Position numbers and translations under genes: made by a program. Positions 23,923 to 36,063 of a DNA stretch of 64,000 nucleotides are shown here, one piece after another. The notes beneath the pieces are model-generated. The model worked only from the letters and a program-made list of their open reading frames with translations, was not told the DNA's origin and ran no database searches. Every line of letters begins with the position of its first letter. Position 1 is the stretch's first letter. Location: NCBI GenBank assembly GCA_000467715.1, contig AJFK01000597.1, forward strand, positions 62,001 to 126,000. Reading direction: 5' to 3'. The DNA comes from Hysterium pulicare CBS 123377 (taxonomy: Eukaryota > Ascomycota > Dothideomycetes > Hysteriales > Hysteriaceae).

Positions 23923-26023
23923 TTAGATCAATGTGATCTTCTGCATGGGCATCTTACCCATTGCCGGCCAGTAATGATGAACACTATTATCCTTCAATCC
24001 TTCAAGATAGAGCGGCGCAACCACTCGAAAAGAATCTTCCTCCTTTCGAAGTATCATCGGAGGTAACTTCTCGTCGGGAAATACGGCGACAACATCACCC
24101 ACACGAACGGAGTGTGGTGCCAAGCCAAGCAGTCCTGTGGAGAGTCGTAGTACCGCCATATACTCCAGCGAAGAACACATATCAATATGGTTCCTCCAGA
24201 AATCACCGACGTAGATGTATTCTAGAGACTGATGCTCCGGAGTATCTAATAAAGGTGCCAGTTCTGGAAGCTCCCTTATGCGATCGTCCCACCTCCGGCG
24301 AAACGGGCTATCCAGGTCGACGTGTTGCGTAGGAGGGCTTAGAATGGCATTTCGGTATAGAAGGAGAGTAAAAATGTCCAGTTCGCTTAGAGCAGATTTA
24401 CTTTCGTAAACAAATGCAGTGAGTAATGAGAGAGTACATGGACCGCTCGCCTCAATAGAGAGTTGCGGAACAGCGAGTGTTCCCTTGGCAAACACAAAAG
24501 CTTCGCGTAAGACCCAAATCATCCAGTACTGCAAGATGCTTTCGGAGTGTTCTGGGTACGAGCTTAGCAAGTCTTTGAAAAAGGGGTCAGTAGGAAGTTG
24601 ATTTCTCGTCCATAGCCAGAATTCTTTTGCCGCGCCGAGCTCTTCTCCAATACGAGGAAAGCTATGTTCGGTCCTGCCCGATATGGAATCAACAAGGAGA
24701 GCTTCTGTATAGAGTTTACGACCGTCTTGAGAGAAGGCAATGTCTTGTCTACCCTTTTCAGAGCTATGTTTGACCCATGTAGCTTGAGGATGCACTGTTT
24801 CTGCCCAATTCGGAACCCAGGAAGGTTGACTGTCTTCAATTCTTCTTAATCCGTTGATAAGCACGAGGAGAGACAGACTCCTTGTTTGCTTGAACACCTC
24901 AATAGTAGCCTCGCGGTAGACTTGGGGCGCCGATTTGGTGTAATCCGGAGGAGGAAGATGTAGGCCTCGTGTAGTAAGGATGCCATGCAGTCCAAAAATC
25001 TTGTCTCTTGGATCAGTCGCAAGAAGTGAGCGGGAATGCATGAAAATAACGTCAACGCTTAAGGTCTCATTGAGTACCTTTGACGCAATGACATGATGAT
25101 GGTAATGAGAGAATGCCGCCCTTGCGTGTTGTATGGGATGAGTAGACGGGCATCGTGTCGCTATGCCATAAATCATAGCAACCCCGATAAGGAATCCGGT
25201 GTAGGAGAATTGGACATGCCCTCTGAAAGCAATCGCTTCATTACTAAGTGCCACTTCTTGTAGCACCCATAAACGTTGTTCCCATGGCACACGGCGCGTA
25301 AGGATCATGTATAACTCTATACGTGACCATTAGCATTGCTTGTGAATGGAATCAGACAATATGATCACACGCTGCCATACCTGTAGTGTCAACTTGAAAG
25401 ATAAGTTCTAGCAGATGCGTTTCTAAGCTTGACTCTTGACTGGGTTCGTAATTTATCATTGCATCCCCGAGAGCAGTGAGAAAGGAGAAGCTCTGCACTT
25501 CGTCTGGATTTTCTTCGTCCAATGGACCAAGCCATATTAACACTCGGGTCGCTTTGCTATAAATTTGGTCCATCATGGCGACCTGTTGATTTCGTTCTTG
25601 TACGGCAATATCAGATTGGTCTATACAGACAGCATCAATCCAGAGTAGCCGGGATTGTTCTTCAGGTAGCCGGAACCTTCGCAAAGCGTCTTCACAGTTT
25701 TTCGTGACAAGGAGGCGGTTCCCGTCGCATATCATAGTTCGAGTCGGAGTTTGGCCTCCCCACGCATACGAGATGGCTTCAAAGGGAGATATTTTGTCGA
25801 GAGGAACCTCAATGATTTCGCACAAGATGATGGAATCCGGGTCATTATTTCCAAAGACTTTGAGAAGTCTGATCGACTGCTGGCTGCAGAGGGGCGAATG
25901 CTTGAAAGTGGCCCTCGTCTTCTCCATTCCCTTTCGCTCTATTGCTAGACATTCGGAGTTTCCGGGCTTGGTAGGTTCCATTCGCCGTTTGTGTCGTGCG
26001 AGAAAGTGTGATATTGTATGCAT
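23923..26023 (-). CDS. HET-domain (heterokaryon incompatibility) protein
   Basis: Exons 26023-25381 and 25316-23923 around a 64-nt intron (donor GTATGG, phase 1); 678 residues from the first ATG. The HET domain is clear: FEAISYAWGG, LLVTKNCEDALRRFR, RLLWIDAVCIDQSD, ERNQQVAMMDQIYSKATRVL and IWLGP, then PWEQRLWVLQEVALS after the intron. The later part keeps RDKIFGLHGIL and the usual long variable C-terminus with VGDVVAVFPDEKLPPMILRK. Such proteins act in non-self recognition and cell death in ascomycetes. Shorter starts at 25981 or 25927 are possible; the latter gives an N-terminus closer to the family (MEKTRATFKHSPL). Confidence 0.85.
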
Positions 26024-27434
26024 GTAAGCAAGGTCGGGTTGCTGTACGAAATGTGTTTCACAGAGGGCACCCGCGAGAAAACATAGAGGGGCAGATACCT
26101 TATTGAATCATCATTTTTTGTAAACAGCTTGAGGAGTTCTATATGCTCGAGGTAGATGGTTGCTTTGGCTGCCTGGCACCCTGTTGTGTTGACCTGAAAC
26201 GATATCAGCTTGACCGGGGTGAGCAGTTTCGTTCTCTGAAACTTAGTGACAGCAAAACGCGTACCGTACAAGCGCTTCGAGGACGAATAAACACAAACAT
26301 GGCAAAAGCAAGAATCCCAAATACTTTCAGATCTCTTTCCCGGGTGCAATTGTTTTGTCGAAGGGAAGACGAAGCTCGGCGCTGTTTTAGCCCCCACGAT
26401 CTTTGGCTGAAACGTGTTTTCGTAATCTCCGATTCAATTTCAAGTGAAGACAGGACAAGTTTGATATCGCAAAAAAGAACCTATAAGGGCAGTTAGGATT
26501 TATAGCAGTGGAAAAGAGAGCCCATTCTCAGCTGCTCTTGGTTCTGAGTGGTACTTGGTAGAATATGCAAAGAATGGATAAGGTGCTAAAATGCTGCCAG
26601 CCTTTTACAAGCTTAAATTAAAAATAGAATGGTCAACTATTATCTGGATAGCTTATAATAGGTCAATTTCATGTAGGTTTAAATTGATATTGTTAGGATA
26701 TGTCATGTGGAAGACGAATCATGTGATTTAGCTTTAGGCCCTGAAGGGTTAGTCTAGAATCGTAGCCTCACAGACGAAGTGGTATCCGTCTTCCTTTCAC
26801 TACGCACACTTCGGCCTTGCACTGTTAATCTGCCCTAATCCTTCTGTCATTGCGAACACATCTCAAGCTGAATAAACCCGTCAGACCCAACCCGACAAAC
26901 GGGAACCAACCTACCACCGGTAGAGAATGGAGTTTCTTGACAAGGTCTGGCTCGCGGAGCACCCAACTCCCTTCTTTCCATGAAGGGACCTTTCTTAACC
27001 TTGTCAGACCCGTAGACCAGTATGGAGCAGGACTTTGATTTGATGATACCCCTCAATCCAATAGCAGTCAACCTGCTTTTCATTTCAAGTTTCTGCAGCT
27101 TTTTTGCCGGAAAGGCAAAACCGACGCGAAGCGCAGCTCCAGGCGTCGTTGGCCAGATAGGCTCATTTGCATACGTTGGTGGGTTGCACGACAACTCATG
27201 ACACCAATAGGGTAGAATCACATAAGGTCAGCAATAGGCTTCTGCGTCTCAGCCTTGTGACCCTTGCCAGCACTTTAGAAAAGAGGGCAAGATTATAAGA
27301 TGAGGCACTGCTGCTAGGCTTTGCTCCAGGAAACTCTTCAAAGAGATTTGCACAAATCCAAGCTGTAACATGTCCGACTTTGCGAGTATCGCGTACACCA
27401 AGATCTTGGCAAATCGAAAGGTTGCTGTCCAGAG
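26024..27434. other. Region upstream of the broken STAND gene, partly AT-rich
   Basis: Bases 26570-26720 are clearly more AT-rich than the surroundings. No gene is supported. The minus ORFs at 25945-26397, 26847-27221 and 27196-27598 overlap each other without a domain. Lost 5' parts of the STAND/ankyrin gene may lie here. Confidence 0.35.
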
Positions 27435-29560
27435 GTGCGTTCCAAGGCTCCAAACACAAGCGGACTGCTGGCTAACTTCCCAAGGGCTTCTTCAAGATGG
27501 CCCAAGGCATTCAATTTTCTCAGTAATAAAGAACAGGCCATACTTGATAAAGTTAAAGGCTCACATGACTTCGCTCCCTCCGCCTTGCTGTCCGACATTC
27601 ACGCGAAGAAAGACGAATGTGTTCAAAAACAATGGCATGTCTACGCGAGAGAACTTGAGAGAATTATAGGGCCAAATACTAAAGACTACGATAAAGAACG
27701 CGCTTCTGCTATCTTGCGCTGGGTTCTCTTCGCCGCCCGCCCTTTGACAGTCGCAGAGCTTACCCAGTCGCAGCCGAAGCACCTATTTTGTGGGATCTAT
27801 CTAACGACAAATCAGATTTAAGTTACCCTCTCGACGACTTTCCAGGCAATTGGAAAGAGTCATTCGTAGATGCAGAATATGTCAAGGAATCGATTCAACG
27901 TCCCTGTGGTTCGCTGATTGAGCTTCAGAATCCGAATTTGTGGACGACGGACATTGCTCATTTTACGGTTCACTTTATTCATTTCTCTATCAAAGAGTAT
28001 CTTCTCCAACCAAGCGCCACGGGACATCCCCCAGCAGAGATGCTATATTTGTCCGATTCCCATATTGAGAATGGTCAACTGGCGACACTTTGTCTGAGAT
28101 ACCTTTGCTTCGATGTCTTCGGGGATAAGAAGTATGACAACGAAGCGCATAAAGACACCGCAGATGACTCTCCTACCGTGCTGGGTCCAATCAATCATGA
28201 TCCTCCTGACCACAAGCCAGACATCGAAGACATTTCTGAGCACTTGAAAGAATGGATCCTCGTGAACAAGCCGACGAGCCCTTCCGATTGTGAATCTGGT
28301 ACTGCTTCCTTGGTGACCATCGAAGCGTACGACACTGAACTTGAAGAACGGTTACGTATCTATCCCTTCTTCCAATATGCCGCGCGATTCTGGTATAAGC
28401 ATGCTCGTAGCCGAAATGCACCGTCTCCAGAAATAGTGGAGTATGCTTACAAACTCTTGAATCCAGCGAATTCGAATTGGAAAATCTGTGCTAGTATGAT
28501 TGAAGGAGACCTAGTGTATATGGATAATCGGTACCGACCCTCAAAGGCTCTCACATCAAGTCCCGTATACTATGCATCACTCCTCGGCCTTGTAGAAGTT
28601 GTCGAGGCTCTGCGTGTACAAGGAGAAGACTTGAAAGCCGAGGGCGGTCTGTACGGATTTCCATTGCAGGCGGCAATCGTCAATTCACATGTCGAAGTTG
28701 TCAGATATCTGCTGGAGCACGATGTAGACGTTGAGCAGGATGGAGGGCATTACGGTTGTGCCCTCATCGCAGCTGCGGCTCGTTCTTCGACTGCCACGGT
28801 TCAACTCCTTCTCGATGCTGGTGCAGACCTCACTTCCACGACGAAATATTCGTGGTCGCCCTTACACTACGCCTGCAGACGCGGATCGCTTGATATGGTC
28901 CATCTACTTGTCGGAAAGGGACTGAGTTTATCGACGGTGGAGGATAGTGAAGAGAGCCCGCTTACGTGGGCAAGTTCATCAGGTCATTACGATGTTGTAC
29001 AGTGGCTGCTGAATCACGGTGCTAGTGCTACCGGGGGAAAAGGCTCAGATTCGCCGCTCTTAGCCGCTTGCTTCCAAGGACATGATGATATCGTGAGACT
29101 ATTACTCGATCGTGGAGCTTCGTTGATTCCGAGGAGCCTTAAAAGCGAACCAGAAACGGCATCCTTTGATACGGGCACTGATAGTAGAACAGATGCGCAA
29201 GACACTTTATCGAAACTATTAAACCTCCTTGCGGGTCATTGGAGTGGCTTTTACACGTATATATACGCCGGTAAAAACCAAGACCCTTTTGGGTTCACTA
29301 TTAAGGAGGACCTTCTCTCAGCAACCGCTCAAGGCATTACATTCACGGCTACCGGCGAAGATCCTCCTGGACCATTTCATATCTTTGGACTCGCTGCGAC
29401 AGATTGCTCGGTATGGTGGTTGAAATTGTACAAGAAGCATGGATGGCTATATCACGCTGAGCTCGATGTCGACCAGGAAAGAATTGAGGGCACATGGGGA
29501 GGGAGCGATGGGGATTATGATGGGACTTTTGAGCTCAAAAAAGCCGTCCAGACCACTTAA
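27435..29560 (+). pseudogene. STAND/NLR-like ankyrin gene, frameshifted and without NACHT ATPase
   Basis: Two overlapping frames. The first (to 27821) has ILDKVKGSHDFAPSALLSDI, CVQKQWHVYARELERII and ILRWVLFAARPLTVAELTQ, the winged-helix-like part that follows NACHT in fungal STAND proteins. The second becomes native at about 27767 (AAEAPILWDLSNDKSD) and runs to 29560. It has FIHFSIKEYLL, then ankyrin repeats such as YGFPLQAAIVNSHVEVVRYLL and WSPLHYACRRGSLDMVHLL. It ends in a separate beta-rich domain from LAGHWSGFYTY to IEGTWGGSDGDYDGTFEL. One missing base joins the frames. No Walker A or B motif is visible, so the ATPase core seems deleted. Probably a pseudogene; the long second frame could still be expressed. 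Confidence 0.6.
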
Positions 29561-30219
29561 CTTTCCTTGCTTACAGGACATGCTAATCTATTTGGAGAAA
29601 ACATTCTTGGAGTATGCCAATCGAGCTTCAGTCTGCTTCAATGTTGTCAGCTCAACTTCCAATCATTAATACTTTTCTTTCCACACCTTCTTTTCGAAGT
29701 GCGCCATCCTATTCTGCAACACTGCGTTGAAGAGTAATTCTTCTCGGGGTAGTAGAAAGGTAATTTCGGAGTGACCAACGTAAGCTAAGAAAAGGACCGC
29801 GGGCGCCGAGAAGCATCATTTCGTACCGCCTTTCCTTACAACGTTTGTTCGAGGCTCCCTAAGTTCAGCCAGCATCATTCGAGTGCGATCAGTATACGTG
29901 TCTTTTTAGCATTTTGCCATACTTCAGGATGAACCTCGCAGATTGATAGACGCTGGGCACGGTTCTTGTGCCACCGGACTAGCATGACATGGTTCCTTCG
30001 TGCCAATACTGCTGATAGCATTCGCTCGTGTCACGGCTACCCTTCTCGAAATGGCATATACCAGGGCTGTCGCTGCTTTAGACCCCACCCAGTATAATAT
30101 TTAGAATGAAGGGCAAAATGCGCAAAATACCTACTACTAGTCTATCCAGCTATCCGTCTGACGCCGTGCACCAAATACACTCTATGATTCCATCTATCAC
30201 TTACGAAAGATATCCATCC
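29561..30219. other. Intergenic, no gene seen
   Basis: Convergent 3' flanks of the STAND relic and the PPPDE-Trx-PUL gene. Confidence 0.4.
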
Positions 30220-32285
30220 TCACCATCCCCCACTCAACCCCCCCGCCTCCTTAACCAGCTCCTGTCCCTCACTATTCTCTAACTTCACTTCACTAATCGT
30301 TCCCTGGGCATCCATAGCTAAACACAAATCCCTAACCTCCCCTTGCGTATCAGCGCAGTAAACCAACCATCCCACAGCAATCAGCACCATCTTCTTGATC
30401 TCGACACTCTCCTCCGCGCCCAGGATCTCGAGAAGCGAAGCCAAGAGCTCCACTTGTTCGGATTCAGGAAATTCGGTCTCATGGTGGGAAAAAGAGGATG
30501 GTGAAGAGTGCCCATGAGCTTGCATACGGACTTTGTGGTTTGCACCTGACAGGTTTAGAGCCAGTGTGGAGGCTGAAGCGCGGAGAGCGGTGTGCTTCTC
30601 GTCCAATAAGGCCATTGTGAGTAGTGTTATCAAGTTGGACGACAGTGGCGGGGAAAGGAGGTGAGGGATGAAAAGGTGGGAGCTGAAAAGATTACATGCG
30701 AGGTGGAGGGCTGTGAGGCGAAGGCTATATGGCGCTTCTCCACCGAGAGAATTAACGTGGTTTAGAAGGTGGGTGATTGTTGTAGTAGAGTCGGAGGAGG
30801 TCGAATGTTCTTCAGCGAAGAACCCTGCAACGCGGGGATCGGTGATAGCTGTACGGAGGAGATCGAGCGCTGTGAAGAGAAGGTCTGCCGGGAGGTTCGA
30901 CGTCGCTGATTGTAGGAATTTTGCGAAGGATGGAAGATTTGGCAAGGGTGCTTCGATGGCGCCAGACTTTTCTTTGGTGCGGATAAAAGTTACTATGGAG
31001 GAGACAGCTGGGTCTTTCCCGGCTTCGCCCATCTTCGCAACCACTTTGTCTAATGGGGGAATCTTGGGATATGTAACTGGCCGCAGGCTTTGTCGGAGGA
31101 GCTGTGGCACGTTGCGGGATAGATGCGGATGTGGAGGGAAAGCGGAGTTTAAGAGCAGTTGTACATTGCTCCGCAGCTTTCGCTCGTCGGCTCCGCTCCA
31201 CTCGTCCTGCTTTTGACCTTTGAGAAATGTCATGAACGTGGGAGTAGCTCGGACATTGTATTTAGCTGATACTTCGTACGCATTGTTGATATCTACTTTG
31301 ATGAATATACATTTTTCGACAGCTTCACCGGCTAATTCCTCGTATGCTGGATATACGATTTTACAAGGCGCGCAGGTCGAGCTGGTGAAAAATATCACAG
31401 CGCAAGATTTGCTTCCGAGATCTAGGAGCCTTTGCACCTCACGAAGAGCTGTGACGCTATGGACTATACCCAATGAGGTTGTTCCTGGATGCGAAGTTCC
31501 GTTTGTGGCTTTCGGTTGGGAAGTGGTGGGTGCAGGAGGAACTCGCTGCGCCGGGACAGGAGCTTGGGTGATGGACCGCATAGAGCTGTCGATCTGGGTT
31601 CTGAGCATATGTCCAAAGGGTGTATTGAGCACGGTCTGGGGAAGGGAGGTAATATGCGACGGGATGCCTTTTCCAACGAGGAACATAGCAAAGTCGTTGG
31701 AGCTAAAATGCGGTTAGGTATCCTTCCTCCTAGACAAAGCATATGGTGAACTCACAAATTATTGCAGTTATGCAAAAACAGGTCGTAAGACTTCCGAAAG
31801 TCTCATTAGCCATCATGGTCTTCAGCGAGCTTGGGTAAGGCTCACCTCTGCCGTATAGATCTCCTTCAACGACTCCAAGTATTCCAATATAACTTCTATG
31901 GGCAGCGCAGTCTGACCCATAGGCACGATCTCCATAGGTTGCCCATGATGCGTAGTTCCCGGATAGCATGTCTGTACACCAGCCCCAAAGAAATATTCGA
32001 TTCCTCCAAAAACAAGTGATGTGTGGTAGACGGCATCTAGTAGCGGAGGTTAGCTCTCCGTCGGTTCGTAAGCTCGGCATGAAGCTGCTATACCAATGTG
32101 AGTCCCAAGGAATTGCATCGACAGCTATAGCCTTGTTGTCAGTCATAATCTAGAGTTAAGTCTTGGCGGAAAGTGTACCTGTCGAGCTAATCCCTAGGAT
32201 AATGTCAGTTCGACTCTTAAGTGCAGCGGGTTTGCGAGGCATAATTCACCTTGGAGAGATCGTAAACATAGAGTTGTACGTTCAT
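30220..32285 (-). CDS. PPPDE (DeSI-like) isopeptidase - thioredoxin - PUL protein
   Basis: Six exons: 32285-32250, 32193-32179, 32124-32094, 32036-31846, 31790-31756 and 31702-30220; 596 residues. The 15-nt and 31-nt exons restore the conserved GLARQ and LSMQFLGTHI in frame. PPPDE fold: MNVQLYVYDLSK, catalytic His in DAVYHTSLVFGG, EYFFGAGVQTC, and catalytic Cys in FLHNCNNFSNDF followed by FLVGKGIPSHI. A thioredoxin domain with the CxxC site TSSTCAPCKIVYP and VRATPTFMTF follows. The C-terminal helical repeats (SLRLTALHLACNLF, LRASASTLALNLS, KKMVLIAVGWLVYC) fit a PUL domain, which in other proteins binds Cdc48/p97. A soluble deSUMOylase or deubiquitinase role is inferred from the family. Confidence 0.88.
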
Positions 32286-34649
32286 GGCGGAGAGGTTTGT
32301 TTGCGGAGTTGTCGCAGCATGTTGAAGTTTTGAATGGATGAGGGTGGCTGACCTTAGGCAGATGATTTGACGCGTTCAGAATGTTCCAGAGACGTGAAGT
32401 CCGAGAGTGGCGGTGGTGGCGCATGACGTGCGAGAAAGCACCCCGGGCGTCAAATTCACGAGGTGACTTCAAACCACACATCCACTGTTCATCACAGTTG
32501 CAATTATACACAGCAATTGGGGATAATAAAGATTGTACTCCTTTTCTACATAATCCATCTTCATCATGAAAAGATGTCCCCTCCGCCACTCACAATTCTG
32601 GGGGTATGAAACCCCAGAAACAGAGTCACGCAGGCATCGCCGTCTAGAGGTAAGAAGACAACGATGGATCGATCTTGCTTCCCTGTCCACACTCGCCTAC
32701 CATGGTGAAAAAGAACGACGAGCTCTAGCTTAATTGGAAGCGGGTAACCCACAAGTATCCGACAAGAAACCCCACATAGAAAGGACAGTATTGCTAAACC
32801 CACGGATGCCCACGATGACCCCTCCAGCACACAGACTTCCTGGAAGCACAGAGAGCCTGTTCCATGCCAACTATGGGTGGTTGACTTTTCTCCATGGGTA
32901 ACGTGTTCCATTACTGGTGTCCACACTAGCCAGCGAGGAATCATGGAGATGGCGATGGAATGGGAGTGCTACTCGCCGAAAAAACCCAAGGAGGACGCGA
33001 AGATGATGTATTCGGAAGGTTCCCACGCTCCGTTTCGACCATTTCTATCCTCTGCAAAGTGGTTCGTCGACAGGAGGGAGTCTTAAGGGTGTGAACCAAC
33101 AATACTACTCCTTGCGACCACGATGCCAGTCAATACTCAATACCACTTCTGAGTATACTTTTCTGCGGGCGTAGCTCCAATGGTATGAAGCACAGCCAGT
33201 GAAATGCAGAGCTCTGGCCATCAGCAAGACTGGCTACCAAAGACAATTGCGAGCCTGAAGGGCAACCTAGTAGGAAACCAATCATCTCTCCAAATTGAGC
33301 AGAGGCGTGCGCATGCGATGACACAAAGGGCGCATTCCGCTTGGGACGACAGATGATTCTTTCTGGTGTGCCTTGGCAATCAGACTTGAAAGCTTGACGC
33401 AAGTTGCGTCGCCTTGAAGAGCTGATGGCTTGCCGTGCAACTCCAGTACATCTTTGACAGACTCATTGGTATTCTCTCATTCAACAGTCCAAGTGTCGGG
33501 TCTCCGCGTATGATCACTGAAACCACACTTGTTGTCTCGAGAAGTTGAGTGCGTCGACATTGAAATATTTTTCGAACGTTCGGCAGAGATGACGTCTCCC
33601 TCCTCGCCCGCCTCATCGAGTTTGATACTCGTCAGGGTAGGCTGGCAGGATGGTCAATCTTCTGCTCGACCTGCTCGGTAATCATTGGTTGGTGCCAAAG
33701 GGTGCCTCTGAGTAAAACATGCCAAGGACCTTGAAGGTCTATCAGGACTCCGTAAGGAGACCAATATCTGCTGGCTTCTTCCTCCAGGTTCAGAGTCAAA
33801 GGAACGACAAAAACAGTGACTCTTACCCCGGTGTCGGGCGATACCGCCTACTACAGAGGGCCTATCACGCTACTCATGCCCTTCGAGCTAACAAATTAGT
33901 TTTCGCAGGCGAGATGCATGCAGAAACTGATTTTATCAGCCGGAAGAGCCCAAGTAACCCAGCGGAGGATCCAGCTTAGGTCTTGCGAATGGCGTATTCT
34001 TCTGGGCGTACCAAGGGGTGTCTCTGAGAGCAAAGACTCCATCCTCGGAGCACCCGGTTCTTCATTGATATTTGCGGGTCACGGCGAAGGAGCCCATCAT
34101 TCGCCGGAGCCCATACATTGTTTTGGGTGTAGTTCGCAGCTCCGCTCGGTGCGCGACCAGGCCATGTGGCTCTGGGTACGTACTTCACACGCCAAGTTCG
34201 CTGGACCTCCATCCCGTATTATTTTGGTTCCAAGACTGTCTGCTATGCTCACTGGGTGAGCTATGCGAGTATGCCTCATTCCCAGTTATCTGTTGAGTGT
34301 CCACCAGCTTTTCTGCAAGATGGCTGCCAGTGTTTTTGTCGCTGGATTCGCACCCATTGTGTCTGCAAGAAGCCTGCCCGATTGTCTGGACAAGTCCGGC
34401 ACCGGGATTGCCCTCGGTGCCTACCCTCGGGTCTGCAGCTGATTGATTGCTGAATGTCTGCCTGCATCTGCTCGCTCCGCACCTGATTGTTTGGGTTGTC
34501 GGGTGGCCTCCTCTGGGATCCGCACACCTGCTCGTTGGTTGGCGAGGCGTCAGTCCGAGGTTCTGCTGGTCTGCATTGCTTCTGCGTGGGTGTTTGCCAG
34601 TTCAATGCTGGATCTCATCTGCTTCTCGGCCAGGCGTCTGAACTCATTT
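32286..34649. other. Gene-free 2.4 kb
   Basis: Many short ORFs on both strands, none with a domain or codon pattern that convinces. Towards the right end (34388 onward) degenerate short hairpin units appear that may be older members of the minisatellite at 34650. Confidence 0.4.
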
Positions 34650-34860
34650 GTCTTTGGGGATAAACCCCGTTATCTGTGGACCGAAGTCCGAACTTCTTTG
34701 GGGCCTAGACCCGAACAACTTTGGGTATGACAGCCCCAAGTCTTTGGGTATGAGAACCCTAAGTCTTTGGGTGTGTGAAAACCCGATTTGTCTGCGGGAG
34801 TGAATCCCTAACTGCATTGGGCGTGAGAGCCCATAACATCATTGGGTGTGAGCCCGTGAC
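34650..34860. repeat. Minisatellite of nine 21-25 bp hairpin units
   Basis: Nine head-to-tail units resembling TCTTTGGGTATGAGAACCC, starting near 34650, 34674, 34695, 34718, 34741, 34764, 34789, 34813 and 34838. In each unit the GGG (or GGGG, GGAC) is answered by a CCC (or CCCC, GTCC) 6-10 bases later, so every unit can form a small stem-loop even where the bases differ. The middle units are most alike; the outer ones have drifted. About 470 bases separate it from the EF-hand gene start. Confidence 0.7.
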
Positions 34861-35330
34861 GTAAAACGCAAAGCTCCTGCACGAGTATACTAGGACAAGG
34901 CAAGGCTTCTGGATGGCGGAGGGGACAATAGGAAGTGAAGAGAGATCCAGTCTCTCGAAGGTAAATGGTCGCTCAACGACACAAGAGTGCGGACGAAAAG
35001 TCAATATAGATCAAGCCATTGAAGGCAAAGAGTGTGAAGAAGTGAACCCGATGAAATGAGGATGGAGCAAGTATTTATATGATGAAGGAGTGTGTCGGTG
35101 CCAGGAGGAGAGACGGAGCGAGGAGCAAGGGAGGTTGGGTGTAATTTCAACCACGACGCGAAGTGTGCGCCAGCGCTTGTCTGATTTGGGCGTTGAAGCG
35201 TGTCTTGGCGATAATCATCACGCTGCACAGACACGAACAAGGATCGTTTGTGAAAGCAGTGAATGTTTGTGAAGTTGTACGCAGCATATAGTTCTACAAC
35301 CCTCTCCTTTTCTTTATTCAGTATCTCAAG

Positions 35331-36063
35331 ATGGTAAGCAGCCAGCCCCAACTATCCAACCCTCAGCTCATACATTCGTGACAGCCACCAAAGCGTCGCG
35401 CTGCAGCGCCCTCCAAAGCCGCCGTCCCCGCCAAACGACCGTCCAAGCTCGCAAAAGCGAACAACCTGACCGCCAACCAGGAAGCCGAAATACGAGAAGC
35501 ATTTAGTTTGTTTGCGATACGTCACCCAGAGCATGATGAGAAGGAGGGAGTGCTACGCACAGAAGATGTGCGGCGATGTCTAATGTATTCAACCCCAAGC
35601 ATTTTACAGGAACGCTGTTGCAAGAGCCACGCTGATGAGATTCCTCAATAGATCTCTTAACCTCAGTCCTTCTCCCTCCGACATCCCCGAAATTATCTCC
35701 ACCATCGATCCTACAGGGTCCGGCTTCGTACCCTTTGTTCCTTTTCTCGAATACGCCGCAATTGCAATCCATTCGAAGGACTCCGATGAAGAATCATCCG
35801 AAGATGAATACAAGGAAGGGCTTTCAAACACTGCAGAAGTTCGAACCGCGTACTCACTCTTCACACGTGGTGGACCTGGTCCTATAACCCTTGCGCATTT
35901 GAGAAAAGTAGCGAAGGAGCTAAGAGAAGATGTGCCGGATGATGTTCTCAAGGATATGATTAGGGAGGCAAATGGAGGGGTGGCAGGGAAGAGGGATGTT
36001 GGGGGCGTGGGCTTAGAAGAATTTGAGGGCGTCATGAAGAGGGCAGGAGTGTCTTTTGGATGA
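35331..36063 (+). CDS. EF-hand (centrin/calmodulin-like) protein with degenerate loops
   Basis: Exons 35331-35333, 35385-35584 and 35652-36063; introns 51 and 67 nt; 204 residues. The first coding exon is only the ATG, joined to PPKRRAAAPSKAAVPAKRPSK, a basic tail as in centrins. EF-hand 1 starts LTANQEAEIREAFSLF but has no acidic loop. Hand 2 is recognisable (IDPTGSGFVPFVPFLEYA), yet ends in F instead of the position-12 acid. Hands 3 and 4 (AYSLFTRGGPGPITLAHL and a Gly-rich loop before GLEEFEGVM) lack ligands. Calcium binding is probably weak or lost. The closest known type is centrin/Cdc31, but true orthology is unsure. A long opposite-strand ORF (35604-36287) is a shadow. Confidence 0.8.

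Noticed and set aside
26847-27221. Minus ORF of 124 codons, considered as an rRNA-like or organellar fragment
   Set aside because: No segment could be matched to a known rRNA or mitochondrial gene by eye, and there is no supporting structure.
33160-33200. A-box-like TAGCTCCAATGG suggesting a tRNA
   Set aside because: No B box or acceptor stem follows at tRNA distance.
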